A DNA stretch of 64,000 bases from positions 16,802 to 80,801 of the IMG/VR virus record IMGVR_UViG_3300009008_000024; one strand, given 5' to 3'. Both the position numbers and the translations under genes were made by a program. Shown here piece by piece: positions 16,765 to 24,913 of the stretch; positions within the stretch are counted from its first letter, which is position 1; each line of letters opens with the position of its first letter. The DNA comes from a virus. The notes beneath the pieces were generated by a model that saw nothing but the letters and a program-made list of their open reading frames with translations, was not told where the DNA came from and did no database searches.

Positions 16765-17610
16765 ATGATTAATGTTATTGGATTGGGAAATGCGGGATGT
16801 AAGATCGCCGACTTGCTAGGAGAATATGATCCCTACGCGGTGTATAAGATTGATCCGGGTTTGGAAAAAAAGAAAAATAATTTTTCCATCGCCCGTCGCG
16901 AAAAACCAGAAGATTATGAAAGCAAACTTCCCGCCAGAACGATTAGCGCTCTTAGGAAAATCAAAGGTCCGGTTGTCTTGATTGTCGGGGGAGGCGGAAA
17001 GATATCGTCCGCCACCTTGCGCATACTAGAATGCGTTCAAGAAAATCCTATTGAGGTGATGTACATCAAACCAGATCCTTCGGTGACCAGCGCCGCATCT
17101 ATTGGGAGAGACAAGATAACATTTGGAATATTGCAGCAGTATGCCAGATCTGGCGTCTTTGAAAGGATGTATATAGTCGCTAACGCGGACATTGAGAAGG
17201 CGATTGGCAATGTTCCGGTTTCTACCTACTATGAAACCATAAATGCTAGAATAGCATCTACTTTTCATATGTTGAATGTCTACAAAAATACGCCCGCCAA
17301 TTTTTCCAGTTTTTTCGAACCGGATGACATCTCTCGCATCTCTACCATCGGAGTTGGGAGCATGGATAAGGTGGTAGATCAGATGTTTTTTGGGATTGAT
17401 TATGTGGGCGAAAAAAACTATTATTTTGCGATAAACCAGAAACAATTAGAGCAAGATCCATCACTGCTCAACAACATCAAGCGGAGGGTGAAACAAAAAG
17501 ATAAAACTATTAGGGTGGGGTTCGGAGTTTATCCCACTCCCTATGAGGAAAACTACATTTATATACTAGCAAGCACAAAAATCATACAAGGAGTAAATTA
17601 TGATGAGTAA
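16765..17610 (+). CDS. Putative FtsZ/tubulin-superfamily protein
   Basis: 281 residues from the ATG at 16765; GTGGAGA lies seven bases upstream, whereas the TTG at 16759 is too close to it. The order of elements follows FtsZ: VIGLGNAGCKIA at residues 4-15 (T1 loop), VVLIVGGGGKISS at 70-82 (T4-like glycine loop), YIKPDPS then GRDKITFGILQQY at 100-125 (like the KPF..EG..R segment), MYIVANADIEKA at 135-146 (like IVIPNDRL). The canonical GGGTGTG is altered to GGGGKIS, and I cannot find the T7 NxDxxD loop, so GTP hydrolysis is doubtful. It is translated with the polymerase. Possible role: a cytoskeletal filament or a decoy for host FtsZ. Confidence 0.55.
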   Translation: MINVIGLGNAGCKIADLLGEYDPYAVYKIDPGLEKKKNNFSIARREKPEDYESKLPARTISALRKIKGPVVLIVGGGGKISSATLRILECVQENPIEVMYIKPDPSVTSAASIGRDKITFGILQQYARSGVFERMYIVANADIEKAIGNVPVSTYYETINARIASTFHMLNVYKNTPANFSSFFEPDDISRISTIGVGSMDKVVDQMFFGIDYVGEKNYYFAINQKQLEQDPSLLNNIKRRVKQKDKTIRVGFGVYPTPYEENYIYILASTKIIQGVNYDE

Positions 17611-17866
17611 AATATATGCAGGAATGTTTATGAAGAAGAACAATGATATGAGGCACATGACTTTTGTAAAATTGTCAGATATGCCAGAGTCTTTTCTAGC
17701 GTCCAAAATTAAAGATGGTAAAAAAGAAAAGAGCATGCCAGAGGGAATGGAATTGGTGTGGGATCTGGACAAGGCAGATTTCCGCGTCTTTAATTATTCT
17801 GCGCAAATAGGCGCCCTACGCGAAATTGATATGACCGACGAAGAGAGAGACAAGTTGTTTGGGTAG
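17600..17866 (+). CDS. Small conserved phage protein, unknown
   Basis: 88 residues; starts inside the end of the FtsZ-like gene (11-base overlap), with AAGGAG upstream. Basic first half (MKKNNDMRHMTFVKLSDMP) and an acidic second half with ELVWDLDKADFRVFNY, a WDL...RVFN pattern I remember from small proteins of cyanophage-like genomes. No known domain. Translational coupling suggests shared expression with its neighbour. Confidence 0.7.
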   Translation: MMSKIYAGMFMKKNNDMRHMTFVKLSDMPESFLASKIKDGKKEKSMPEGMELVWDLDKADFRVFNYSAQIGALREIDMTDEERDKLFG

Positions 17867-17876
17867 GCGCCCTTAA

Positions 17877-17915
17877 GTGCTCCCGCGAACTATTTATAAT
17901 AGATCAAAGGAGCAC
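17877..17915. promoter_or_regulatory. Late-type motif flanked by a 7-bp inverted repeat
   Basis: GTGCTCC at 17877-17883 and GGAGCAC at 17909-17915 are perfect inverted copies around GAACTATTTATAATAG (17887-17902), the best example of the candidate late promoter motif. The right arm overlaps the ribosome site AAAGGAG, so a stem could also affect translation if transcription began upstream. Confidence 0.4.
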
Positions 17916-17922
17916 ACCACTT

Positions 17923-17961
17923 ATGAAAAAAGTTAAAGGGAATGTAAGGGGGTTGGAATAG
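17923..17961 (+). CDS. Possible 12-residue leader peptide
   Basis: ATG with AAAGGAG about 9 bases upstream encodes MKKVKGNVRGLE and stops at TAG, whose G is the first base of the GTG of the next gene. A tiny frame with a good ribosome site ending on the next start suggests coupling, but it could equally be chance. Confidence 0.3.
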   Translation: MKKVKGNVRGLE

Positions 17962-19619
17962 TGAGTGAGATGAAAATCTTATTAGAGAATTTTAAAAAAT
18001 ATCTCCATGAAGAAGAGAGGGAAGAGTTGCAAGAAGGCATTCTTCGAGATTTGTTCAATAAACTTCCGGTGGGAAAGATATTTAAACGTATTTCCAATAA
18101 TGCGCGCCGCGAATGGGGAGGTCACTCTTCCTGGGAGATGGAAGATGCGCATAGGCACATGCTCGCCGCCGCTTACTTCACCGATGAATTTGGGAAATTG
18201 ACCGCCACCAGCTTGGGCACTGGTCATGAGATAAAAGGAGTCCTTAAAAAACTTTTACAGGGGCAATTCGGTGGATCCGGATGGAAAATGGATCACGCGA
18301 ATAATGAGTTGGGCATGGCGATTGCTCAACAATATCCCGATAAATCTCTTGCCCACTATAATAAGATAGTCTTTAACAAAATTAAGGATGGCGACTTTTA
18401 TCTGGAAGATGGTCGCACTAAATATAAGGATGCCCCTCATAAAAGGGGAGACGCCCTCGCCTCCCTACAGAGTATAGAGACAGATCACCCCGACCAAAGT
18501 CGCGCACTTGAAGAAGGTGCGTGGGACACCGCAAAGGACACCGTAAAGGATACAGCCAGGAGTTTGAAGAAGCGATGGGACACTGCATTCGCAGACGACG
18601 CAGATGCTCCCGACACGGCCCCAAAAGACAATGCTCCCGACACGGCCCCAAAAGACAATACGCCCGTCCCCTCCCCCAAGAAAAAGAAGATAAAGAAGAG
18701 AAGGAGGAAGAAATCTCCTTATACTGAGCAAATGACAAAACAATTGACCTATTTGGCGGATAATGCAAAACGTGCGGGAATTAATGAAAATTTTGTAGTG
18801 GTTGATGACGTTAATGGTGGAATGTATGTGTTTGCGCCCGACTTTAAACAACTGGCACGTTTTCCTGTGATCACAGGCGGCGATGCGGGGGAGGTAGATG
18901 AATTTAATTTTGCCGATTGGTTGCGACAAGAAGATATGCTCCCGACGTTCAAGGACGCTAAAAAGAATATAAAATCCGACGATGAATTTGATCGGGAGAG
19001 GGGGGAATATGTGTATGGGAGACTTTTTGAAGCATTTCTCAAAGCGAGAGCTGAGGCAGGTCATAAGATCACCCCATCTGGCGTTTTTACTATCAGCAAA
19101 ATACGGGCAGGCGAAGATATAACAGATACCTATAATTATGGTACCAACATATTTTCGTTGTCTCCGGGAATCGACCCCCAAACTCTCCCCACTGTGCGCC
19201 TCGCTAAATCCCTTGCCGGCAAAGATATACAAGGAGGTAGCACCATAGCGATGCATGGTACTGGTAATCCAGATCGTATAGCGGCTCTCAAAAAGGCGAA
19301 CTCTTATGCAAGAAGAGGAGATTTCGACAAGGCGGCGAAAGCATTAGGACAGACTCCCAGTTATGGATGTATAAATTTAGAGAATCGCAATGCCAAGAAA
19401 CTGGCCAAGTACATGTCTCCCGGGTCACAAGTCTTTATTTTGCCCGAGGACGACACAATCGTAAGGGTGGGTACCTTTAACAGGTTCACACAAGAACTAG
19501 AAAACATTACTATGATGGCAGGAAAATGTTTTGACAAAGTTGTTGATTTCTTTGACAATGATCCGGTAATTCCCAAAGCGGAAATTGAAAAGAAATATAA
19601 GAAACATAGAATTACTTAA
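17961..19619 (+). CDS. L,D-transpeptidase-like (YkuD) protein with capsid-targeting-like leader
   Basis: 552 residues; GTG start served by AAGGGGG. The N-terminus MKILLENFKKYLHEEE (after MSE) resembles the short leaders that target internal proteins into T4-like heads. Residues 20-180 are unknown. Then comes a linker with Lys-Asp-Thr and Ala-Pro-Lys repeats and a poly-basic stretch (about 185-252). The C-terminal domain holds MHGTGNP with His432 and PSYGCINLENRNA with Cys470, the HG...S-x-GC(I)N signature of YkuD L,D-transpeptidases, which make or exchange 3-3 peptidoglycan cross-links. About 38 residues separate His and Cys, more than usual. No signal peptide, so delivery with the virion or during lysis is plausible. 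Confidence 0.75.
   Translation: MSEMKILLENFKKYLHEEEREELQEGILRDLFNKLPVGKIFKRISNNARREWGGHSSWEMEDAHRHMLAAAYFTDEFGKLTATSLGTGHEIKGVLKKLLQGQFGGSGWKMDHANNELGMAIAQQYPDKSLAHYNKIVFNKIKDGDFYLEDGRTKYKDAPHKRGDALASLQSIETDHPDQSRALEEGAWDTAKDTVKDTARSLKKRWDTAFADDADAPDTAPKDNAPDTAPKDNTPVPSPKKKKIKKRRRKKSPYTEQMTKQLTYLADNAKRAGINENFVVVDDVNGGMYVFAPDFKQLARFPVITGGDAGEVDEFNFADWLRQEDMLPTFKDAKKNIKSDDEFDRERGEYVYGRLFEAFLKARAEAGHKITPSGVFTISKIRAGEDITDTYNYGTNIFSLSPGIDPQTLPTVRLAKSLAGKDIQGGSTIAMHGTGNPDRIAALKKANSYARRGDFDKAAKALGQTPSYGCINLENRNAKKLAKYMSPGSQVFILPEDDTIVRVGTFNRFTQELENITMMAGKCFDKVVDFFDNDPVIPKAEIEKKYKKHRIT
18606..18659 (+). repeat. Tandem repeat, 2 x 27 bp, in linker
   Basis: Two identical 27-base copies beginning GCTCCCGACACGG, each encoding nine residues APDTAPKDN, in the flexible linker of the L,D-transpeptidase-like protein. 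Identical copies indicate recent duplication. Confidence 0.9.
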
Positions 19620-19665
19620 GAGTAGTCAATTTTTATAATATACCAAATGCAGAAAGTGAGAAAAA

Positions 19666-20274
19666 ATGCTAAAAATTATTTTAGGAGTGGGAATGGTTTG
19701 CGCGGGAACGCTGATCGGGCCCGGAAAAGTTTACGATTTAATGACCAACCAAAAAAGCGTTGCCGACTATACGGCAACATTAAAGATTGTTAAATCCTTA
19801 GAAGATGGCAAACTTTCCCAGTTAGAGAAATCAACATATCGTCGTGATGGGTACACAAAAAAATACAATAGATATAAGAAAATTAGAATAAGATATTTGG
19901 ATAGGTATCGTTATGTTGTGGGGAAACATCGATTAAATCACTTTCTGTGTAGGGATAAGCGTGTGAAATATAGTCCCACGACTTATGTAATAATTAACCC
20001 CCAACTTTTAGAAAAAGTGATGTTAATTGATGAGGCGAGTGGTGGTCAATTTTTTATTACATCTGGGCACCGCACTCCCACCTACAACGCTACCCTCCAC
20101 GGTGCCACCAAGAACAGTCGCCACCTAGAAGGGCGAGCAGTTGATCTTATCCCTATTAATATTTCATTAAAAGAATTGGGAAAAATTATAAGAAGTGTAG
20201 AAAAGGCGCGCCCGGATCTTAAAGGGTATATGCATATTTATGAGAAGCATGTCCACACGGATGTCGCCCGTTGA
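19666..20274 (+). CDS. M15-family peptidase, likely endolysin
   Basis: 202 residues. N-terminal hydrophobic segment (residues 2-20) could be a signal peptide or signal-anchor. A basic Tyr/Arg-rich middle is followed by a peptidase M15A-like core: FITSGHRTPTYN, SRHLEGRAVDL with His153 and Asp160, and HVHTDV near the end; these give the zinc ligands His, Asp, His of D-Ala-D-Ala carboxypeptidase-like enzymes. Such phage enzymes cleave peptidoglycan cross-links during lysis or entry. It directly follows the L,D-transpeptidase-like gene. An AT-rich TTTTTATAATATA precedes it. Confidence 0.8.
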   Translation: MLKIILGVGMVCAGTLIGPGKVYDLMTNQKSVADYTATLKIVKSLEDGKLSQLEKSTYRRDGYTKKYNRYKKIRIRYLDRYRYVVGKHRLNHFLCRDKRVKYSPTTYVIINPQLLEKVMLIDEASGGQFFITSGHRTPTYNATLHGATKNSRHLEGRAVDLIPINISLKELGKIIRSVEKARPDLKGYMHIYEKHVHTDVAR

Positions 20275-20313
20275 ATTATATGCCCCCCCTCAAAATATTT
20301 CTTAAATAAAGGC

Positions 20314-20342
20314 TTGACAGAGTGATCTGCCTGTGCTATAAT
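20314..20342 (+). promoter_or_regulatory. Sigma-70-type promoter for the ssDNA-binding gene
   Basis: Perfect TTGACA (20314-20319), 17-base spacer, perfect TATAAT (20337-20342), followed by a run of seven G and the ribosome site AAGGAG. The strongest consensus promoter in the window, placed before the replication operon. Confidence 0.9.
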
Positions 20343-20375
20343 GGGGGGGTCGCTTAGACAGAAAAGGAGAAAAAA

Positions 20376-21110
20376 ATGGCAATTGATATGAAGAAAATGC
20401 AAAGTAAATTTAATAACTTGAAGGCGCGTAGTGGCGGAGGTTCCTGGTGGAAACCGAATGATGGGACGCAAACTGTTCGCATTCTTCCCACCGATGACGG
20501 GGATCCTTTCAAGAGTTTTTACTTTCACTACAATATTGGCAAGGAAAATGGTTTTCTTTGTCCAAACAACAATTTTGGCGACGACTGTCCTGTCTGTAAT
20601 TTTGTGAAGAGTCTTTACCGTGAAGGTGACGACGAATCCAAAAATATGGCGCGCCAGTTGAACGCTAAAAGTCGCTTCTTTTCGCCCGTGTTAATTCGCG
20701 GCGAAGAGGGCGAGGGTACCCGCGTTTGGGGGTATAGCAAGACTGTGTATGAAACCTTACTTAGTTTAGTGCTTAATCCTGAATACGGAGACATCACCGA
20801 TCTGGAAACAGGCGTAGACCTGGATCTTCAATACGGTAAGCCGCCAGGGGGTCAATTCCCCGTCACTAAGTTGACCCCACGCCGCCAGTCTAGTTCACTA
20901 TGTAAGGACTTGAGCGACGATAGATGCAAGGAGTTGCTGGATGCTATCCCTGATTTCAGCACCTTGTTTGAGCGGAAAACTTCCGAGGAAGTACAGAAGA
21001 TGCTAGATGAGCATCTAGCCGGTGATAGTCCTGAAGGTTTTTCTAACGAAACACAGAAATATACTTCGGACGCGGATAAGGTAGATCAAGCATTTAGCGA
21101 TCTTCTTTAA
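20376..21110 (+). CDS. Single-stranded DNA-binding protein (gp32-like)
   Basis: 244 residues. Matches the T4-like gp32 plan: basic N-terminus for cooperativity, WWKPNDGTQTVRILP at the start of the OB fold, a zinc-binding CPNNNFGDDCPVC region near residues 63-75, and an acidic C-terminal tail (DADKVDQAFSDLL) that recruits replication partners. It coats single-stranded DNA during replication and recombination with the UvsX-like recombinase encoded next. Confidence 0.92.
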   Translation: MAIDMKKMQSKFNNLKARSGGGSWWKPNDGTQTVRILPTDDGDPFKSFYFHYNIGKENGFLCPNNNFGDDCPVCNFVKSLYREGDDESKNMARQLNAKSRFFSPVLIRGEEGEGTRVWGYSKTVYETLLSLVLNPEYGDITDLETGVDLDLQYGKPPGGQFPVTKLTPRRQSSSLCKDLSDDRCKELLDAIPDFSTLFERKTSEEVQKMLDEHLAGDSPEGFSNETQKYTSDADKVDQAFSDLL

Positions 21111-21155
21111 TCCCAACCCACAGGGAGGCACAGGGTTATCAGGTGTCTCATCTTT

Positions 21156-21227
21156 GTCTCTATCGTCTAATGGTTAGGACGCTGCCCTTTCAAGGCAGTA
21201 ATAGGAGTTCAAATCTCCTTGGGGACA
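21156..21227 (+). tRNA. tRNA-Glu (UUC)
   Basis: 72 bases. Acceptor pairs GTCTCTA with TGGGGAC; D-stem GTCT/GGAC; anticodon loop CTTTCAA (anticodon TTC at 21189-21191); T-arm AGGAG-TTCAAAT-CTCCT. CCA is not encoded. It lies between the ssDNA-binding and recombinase genes. Confidence 0.93.
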
Positions 21228-21257
21228 CAACACCATATAAGAGGGGAATTCTGTTCC

Positions 21258-22376
21258 ATGGCGAGACTTAAATCTAAAGCAGGCAAACTTAGCATTAGCG
21301 AGATGCGAAGTTTGATCAACAAGAAGGCTGGGATGCCGGTGGCACACGATCTGTCCTCGGAGAATCCCACAGAGGTGACCGATTGGATTCCTACGGGATC
21401 AACATGGTTGAACGGCATTATTTGTCGCGGTCAAATGGCGGGTATTCCGGTGGGAAAACTGACTGAGATTGCCGGCATGGAAGCGAGTGGAAAGAGTTAT
21501 ATGGCAGCGCAGGTTGCCGCCCACGCCCAGAAAAAGGGCATCGATGTGATTTATTTTGATTCTGAATCTGCGATTGATCCTGGGTTTTTGGAACACAGTG
21601 GAGTTGATCTCGGAGGCATTTTATACCTACAGGCGATATCTGTAGAATTTGTTCTAGAGACAATTGAAGAACTGCTGAAGACAAACAATAACAAGATGTT
21701 GTTTATATGGGACTCTCTTGCACTTACGCCGGCAGTCAGTGATGTGGAGGGAACATTCAATCCCAACGAGTCAGTAGCAGTTAAGGCGCGCGTTCTTGCC
21801 AAGGGCATGTCCAAGTTGGTGGTATCTCTTGCAAATGCACAGTCCACACTTTTGGTCTTGAATCAACTCAAGACCAACCTTCAAGTTCAAAACCCGAAGT
21901 ATGCAACGGATAGTGAAAAGTATGTATGCCCAGGCGGCAAGTCTATGGCATATGCATATAGTTTGCGCATTTGGTTGACAGGCAGAAGAGGCGCCAGTAG
22001 TTATATTATGGATAGCAAGGGGTATCGAGTGGGGAATGAAGTCAAAGCAAGACTAGAAAAGTCCAGGTTTGGTACGGCTGGTCGCATTTGTAACTTCAAG
22101 ATTCTTTGGGGAGAAGATGTGGGTATCCGAGATGATGAGAGTCTTTTTGAGGCGATTAAGAGTTCCGAGCACCTCAAGAGCGCCGGCGCCTGGTGGACAT
22201 TGACTCACAGCGATGGATCGGAAGAGAAATTTCAGGCAACTAAATGGAAAGACCTTATGCAGGGCGATAAGTTCCGTGCGCGGGTTATGCAATTGCTGGA
22301 CGAAGAAGTTGTTCTTAAGTTCGACAAGAGGTTGGTAGAGGCAGATCACTTCTATCAGGAAGAAGAAGAAGAATAG
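21258..22376 (+). CDS. UvsX/RecA-like recombinase
   Basis: 372 residues from the ATG at 21258, preceded by GAGGGGAA; the earlier in-frame ATG at 21219 overlaps the tRNA. Walker A GMEASGKSY near residue 81, Walker B-type MLFIWDSLAL, and LLVLNQLKTNLQ match the T4-like UvsX/RecA core. The C-terminus is acidic (EEEEE). It catalyses strand exchange in recombination-dependent replication together with the gp32-like protein. Confidence 0.93.
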   Translation: MARLKSKAGKLSISEMRSLINKKAGMPVAHDLSSENPTEVTDWIPTGSTWLNGIICRGQMAGIPVGKLTEIAGMEASGKSYMAAQVAAHAQKKGIDVIYFDSESAIDPGFLEHSGVDLGGILYLQAISVEFVLETIEELLKTNNNKMLFIWDSLALTPAVSDVEGTFNPNESVAVKARVLAKGMSKLVVSLANAQSTLLVLNQLKTNLQVQNPKYATDSEKYVCPGGKSMAYAYSLRIWLTGRRGASSYIMDSKGYRVGNEVKARLEKSRFGTAGRICNFKILWGEDVGIRDDESLFEAIKSSEHLKSAGAWWTLTHSDGSEEKFQATKWKDLMQGDKFRARVMQLLDEEVVLKFDKRLVEADHFYQEEEEE

Positions 22377-22393
22377 TGCCCTGAGCACCACAG

Positions 22394-22416
22394 CGCCCCC
22401 GAGAGGGGCGTTTTTT
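22394..22416 (+). terminator. Intrinsic terminator after recombinase
   Basis: 6-bp stem CGCCCC / GGGGCG with loop CGAGA and six T. It follows the recombinase stop by 17 bases. The next 90 bases to the exonuclease gene hold a small TCTCC-TCGC-GGAGA hairpin but no clear promoter. Confidence 0.85.
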
Positions 22417-22506
22417 GGTATTCCCATACTCTCGTCTCCTCGCGGAGAACCATTCGTCACGACGCACCTCAGAGCGCGCCACGCACAGATAAGAAAAAGA
22501 GAAAAA

Positions 22507-23484
22507 ATGAAAAGATTGATGATACTTGATGGCAACAACGCCTTCATACGACACTACATAGTAAACCCTTCCATATCTACGAATGGACAACCAGTGGGAG
22601 GACTAATAGGTTTTCTCAGGGGATTGCAGAAACTTTCTAGGTCCATCCGTCCGGATGGCATTGTTGTAGTTTGGGACGGCGCCGGCGGCAGCAGAAAAAG
22701 AAAGTCCATGGTGAAAACCTACAAGGAAGGAAGAAAACCAGTTAGATTAAATCGCAATATTCGAAATCTGGACGATAACGAAGAGGCAGAGAATGCTATG
22801 TGGCAGCAACTTAGGGTAGTAGAATACTTGAATGAGACGCCAGTGGTACAATTTATGTTTCCAGAAGTTGAAGCAGACGATATAATAGCTAGAACTTGTC
22901 AACTGGAGACATTTAGAGAGTGGCAAAAGGTGATTGTATCCAGCGATAAAGACTTCATCCAGTGCTGCAATGCCAACACCATTCTTTATCGTCCCATTCA
23001 AGACGAGATTGTGAGCGAAAAGGCGGTGGTAGAGAAGTATTCGATCCATCCTACTAATTTTGCACTGGCACGTGCCATAGCAGGAGACAAGTCTGATAAT
23101 CTTCCAGGAATTCCAGGAATAGGGTTGGGCACCATAGCGAAGAGATTGCCGGCACTAAAGGATGCGGAAGCGGTATTGCTCACCGACCTAGAAGAGTACT
23201 GCGAGGGCAAGGTAAGTGAGGGGAGCAAGGTGAAGTTCTATAATCTCATTCTAGAGAATGTTGATTTAATTAAATTGAACTATAAAGTGATGCAACTCTA
23301 CAGTCCATCCATCTCAGTTCAGACAAACACGTCTCTTGTTTCCACATTTGAAGACTACGCGCCCCAATTTAGGCAGACGGAATTGATTAAGATGCTTTTT
23401 GCGGATGGGTTTCCTCAAGTAAATCTGGATGAAATTTATAGTGTTTTTAGGAAGATTGTGAGAGAGCACAAAGAAAACACTTGA
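22507..23484 (+). CDS. 5'-3' exonuclease / RNase H (FEN family)
   Basis: 325 residues. Metal-binding motifs of the FEN/T4 RNase H family are present: MILDGNNAF near the start, VVWDGAGG near residue 56, FPEVEADDIIA near 120, VSSDKDFIQ, then AGDKSDNLPGIPGIG with a helix-hairpin-helix. T4 RNase H removes RNA primers and flaps from lagging strands. Located between recombinase and helicase genes. The promoter of the helicase overlaps its last codon. Confidence 0.88.
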   Translation: MKRLMILDGNNAFIRHYIVNPSISTNGQPVGGLIGFLRGLQKLSRSIRPDGIVVVWDGAGGSRKRKSMVKTYKEGRKPVRLNRNIRNLDDNEEAENAMWQQLRVVEYLNETPVVQFMFPEVEADDIIARTCQLETFREWQKVIVSSDKDFIQCCNANTILYRPIQDEIVSEKAVVEKYSIHPTNFALARAIAGDKSDNLPGIPGIGLGTIAKRLPALKDAEAVLLTDLEEYCEGKVSEGSKVKFYNLILENVDLIKLNYKVMQLYSPSISVQTNTSLVSTFEDYAPQFRQTELIKMLFADGFPQVNLDEIYSVFRKIVREHKENT

Positions 23485-23509
23485 CACTTTAGCAAAAATA
23501 CTGTATGAT
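23481..23509 (+). promoter_or_regulatory. Sigma-70-type promoter for helicase
   Basis: TTGACA (23481-23486), 17 bases, TATGAT (23504-23509). The -35 box overlaps the stop codon of the exonuclease gene. Confidence 0.85.
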
Positions 23510-23536
23510 CAGATCATTATTGAAAGACGGGAAATT

Positions 23537-24907
23537 ATGATCGAAAAAGAAAATAAGACATTTGGTTCGTTTGGGAAATCGTTCCAAGAGTCATTGGCAA
23601 AATTAATTTTAGAAGATTCCAAGTTCGCTTCTCAAATCGGAGAAGTTCTTGATATTAATTTTTTTGAATTGCGGTACTTGCAAGACTTTGTAGAAAAGGT
23701 CTATTCTTATAGAAGAGAATATACCACTCATCCCAATCGGGACACATTCGAGAGTATGCTAAAGAATGAGTCTTCCGGCGACAATAGTGCTGTAAAGAAA
23801 CAGGTTAGGGACTTCTATGTAAGAATGGTGTCGGGAAGATGCGGAGATGTAGATGAAGAATATGTTAAATTAAATTCTTTGGATTTCTGTAGAAAGCAGA
23901 AACTGCAAGAGGCGATGCTTCAGAGTGTGAGACTCATGCAGGACTCTTCTTTTGATGAGATAAGCAAAATTATCAATGATGCTCTCAAACTAGGACTTAG
24001 CACAGATTTTGGATATGACTTCATTGAGGACTTTGAGCAGAGATACCAACTAACTTGTAGGAATCCGGTTTCTACTGGGTGGGTAGAGATAGATAAGATC
24101 CTCCGCGGAGGTCTGGGAAGTTCTGAGTTGGGGGTAGTTATTGCTCCAACGGGCGTAGGCAAGAGCATGGTCCTTACCCACCTAGGCGCGCGCGCAATCG
24201 AGTCGGGAAAAACAGTCGTGCATTATACTTTAGAGTTACAAGATGTAAGCATCGGGAACAGATATGATAGTTGCATAACGGGGATCAGACTTAATGAGTT
24301 GTTTGCGAAAAAAGATGAAGTTCTAGGGGAGATACGCAGTATTCCTGGGAAACTTCTCATAAAGGAATATCCTACGAAATCCGCCACGACGCAGACAATA
24401 CGCAATCACTTAGAGAAGTTGAGGCAAAGAGATATTGAGGTGGGAATGGTGATTGTGGACTACGGTGATATTTTAAGACCTATTTCTGTTTCAAAAGAGA
24501 AAAGGAATGATCTCGAAACTATTTATGAAGAGTTGAGGGCAATTGCTCAAGAATTTGAGTGCCCGGTCTGGACCGCCTCACAAACAAACAGGAGTGGAAT
24601 TAACGCAGAAGTTATTACCATGGAATCCATAAGCGAAGCGTATTCAAAGTGCTTTGTTGCGGACTTTATTTTTTCAGTTTCGAGGACGGTTTCAGACAAG
24701 ATGAACAACACCGGCAGAATTTTTATAGCTAAAAACCGTAATGGTATTGATGGAGTGGTATATCCTATTTTTATGGATGCTGCAAACGTTGATATCAAGG
24801 TCCTTCCTCAGATCAATATCGCTCCTGATGATGAGAAGATGACCGGCATTCAAGTGCAATACAAGAAGTGGCGCGACAAGGAACAACAAAGAAAAGAAAA
24901 GGAGTGA
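23537..24907 (+). CDS. Replicative DNA helicase (DnaB/gp41-like)
   Basis: 456 residues. N-terminal helical domain to about residue 170, then a RecA-fold motor: VIAPTGVGKSMVLTH (Walker A), VVHYTLELQD, VGMVIVDYGDILRP (Walker B), and VWTASQTNRSG (DnaB H3-type sensor), followed by an arginine-finger region. It unwinds the fork on the lagging strand. I see no primase gene in the window. Stop is six bases before the reductase gene. Confidence 0.92.
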   Translation: MIEKENKTFGSFGKSFQESLAKLILEDSKFASQIGEVLDINFFELRYLQDFVEKVYSYRREYTTHPNRDTFESMLKNESSGDNSAVKKQVRDFYVRMVSGRCGDVDEEYVKLNSLDFCRKQKLQEAMLQSVRLMQDSSFDEISKIINDALKLGLSTDFGYDFIEDFEQRYQLTCRNPVSTGWVEIDKILRGGLGSSELGVVIAPTGVGKSMVLTHLGARAIESGKTVVHYTLELQDVSIGNRYDSCITGIRLNELFAKKDEVLGEIRSIPGKLLIKEYPTKSATTQTIRNHLEKLRQRDIEVGMVIVDYGDILRPISVSKEKRNDLETIYEELRAIAQEFECPVWTASQTNRSGINAEVITMESISEAYSKCFVADFIFSVSRTVSDKMNNTGRIFIAKNRNGIDGVVYPIFMDAANVDIKVLPQINIAPDDEKMTGIQVQYKKWRDKEQQRKEKE

Positions 24908-24913
24908 AAATAA

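Noticed and set aside
18465-19256. Minus-strand open frame of 263 residues opposite the L,D-transpeptidase-like gene
   Set aside because: Opposite a gene with clear catalytic motifs; the product is low-complexity and no minus-strand promoter is visible.
21219-21257. Longer recombinase start at 21219
   Set aside because: It would begin inside tRNA-Glu and lacks a ribosome site; the ATG at 21258 has GAGGGGAA.
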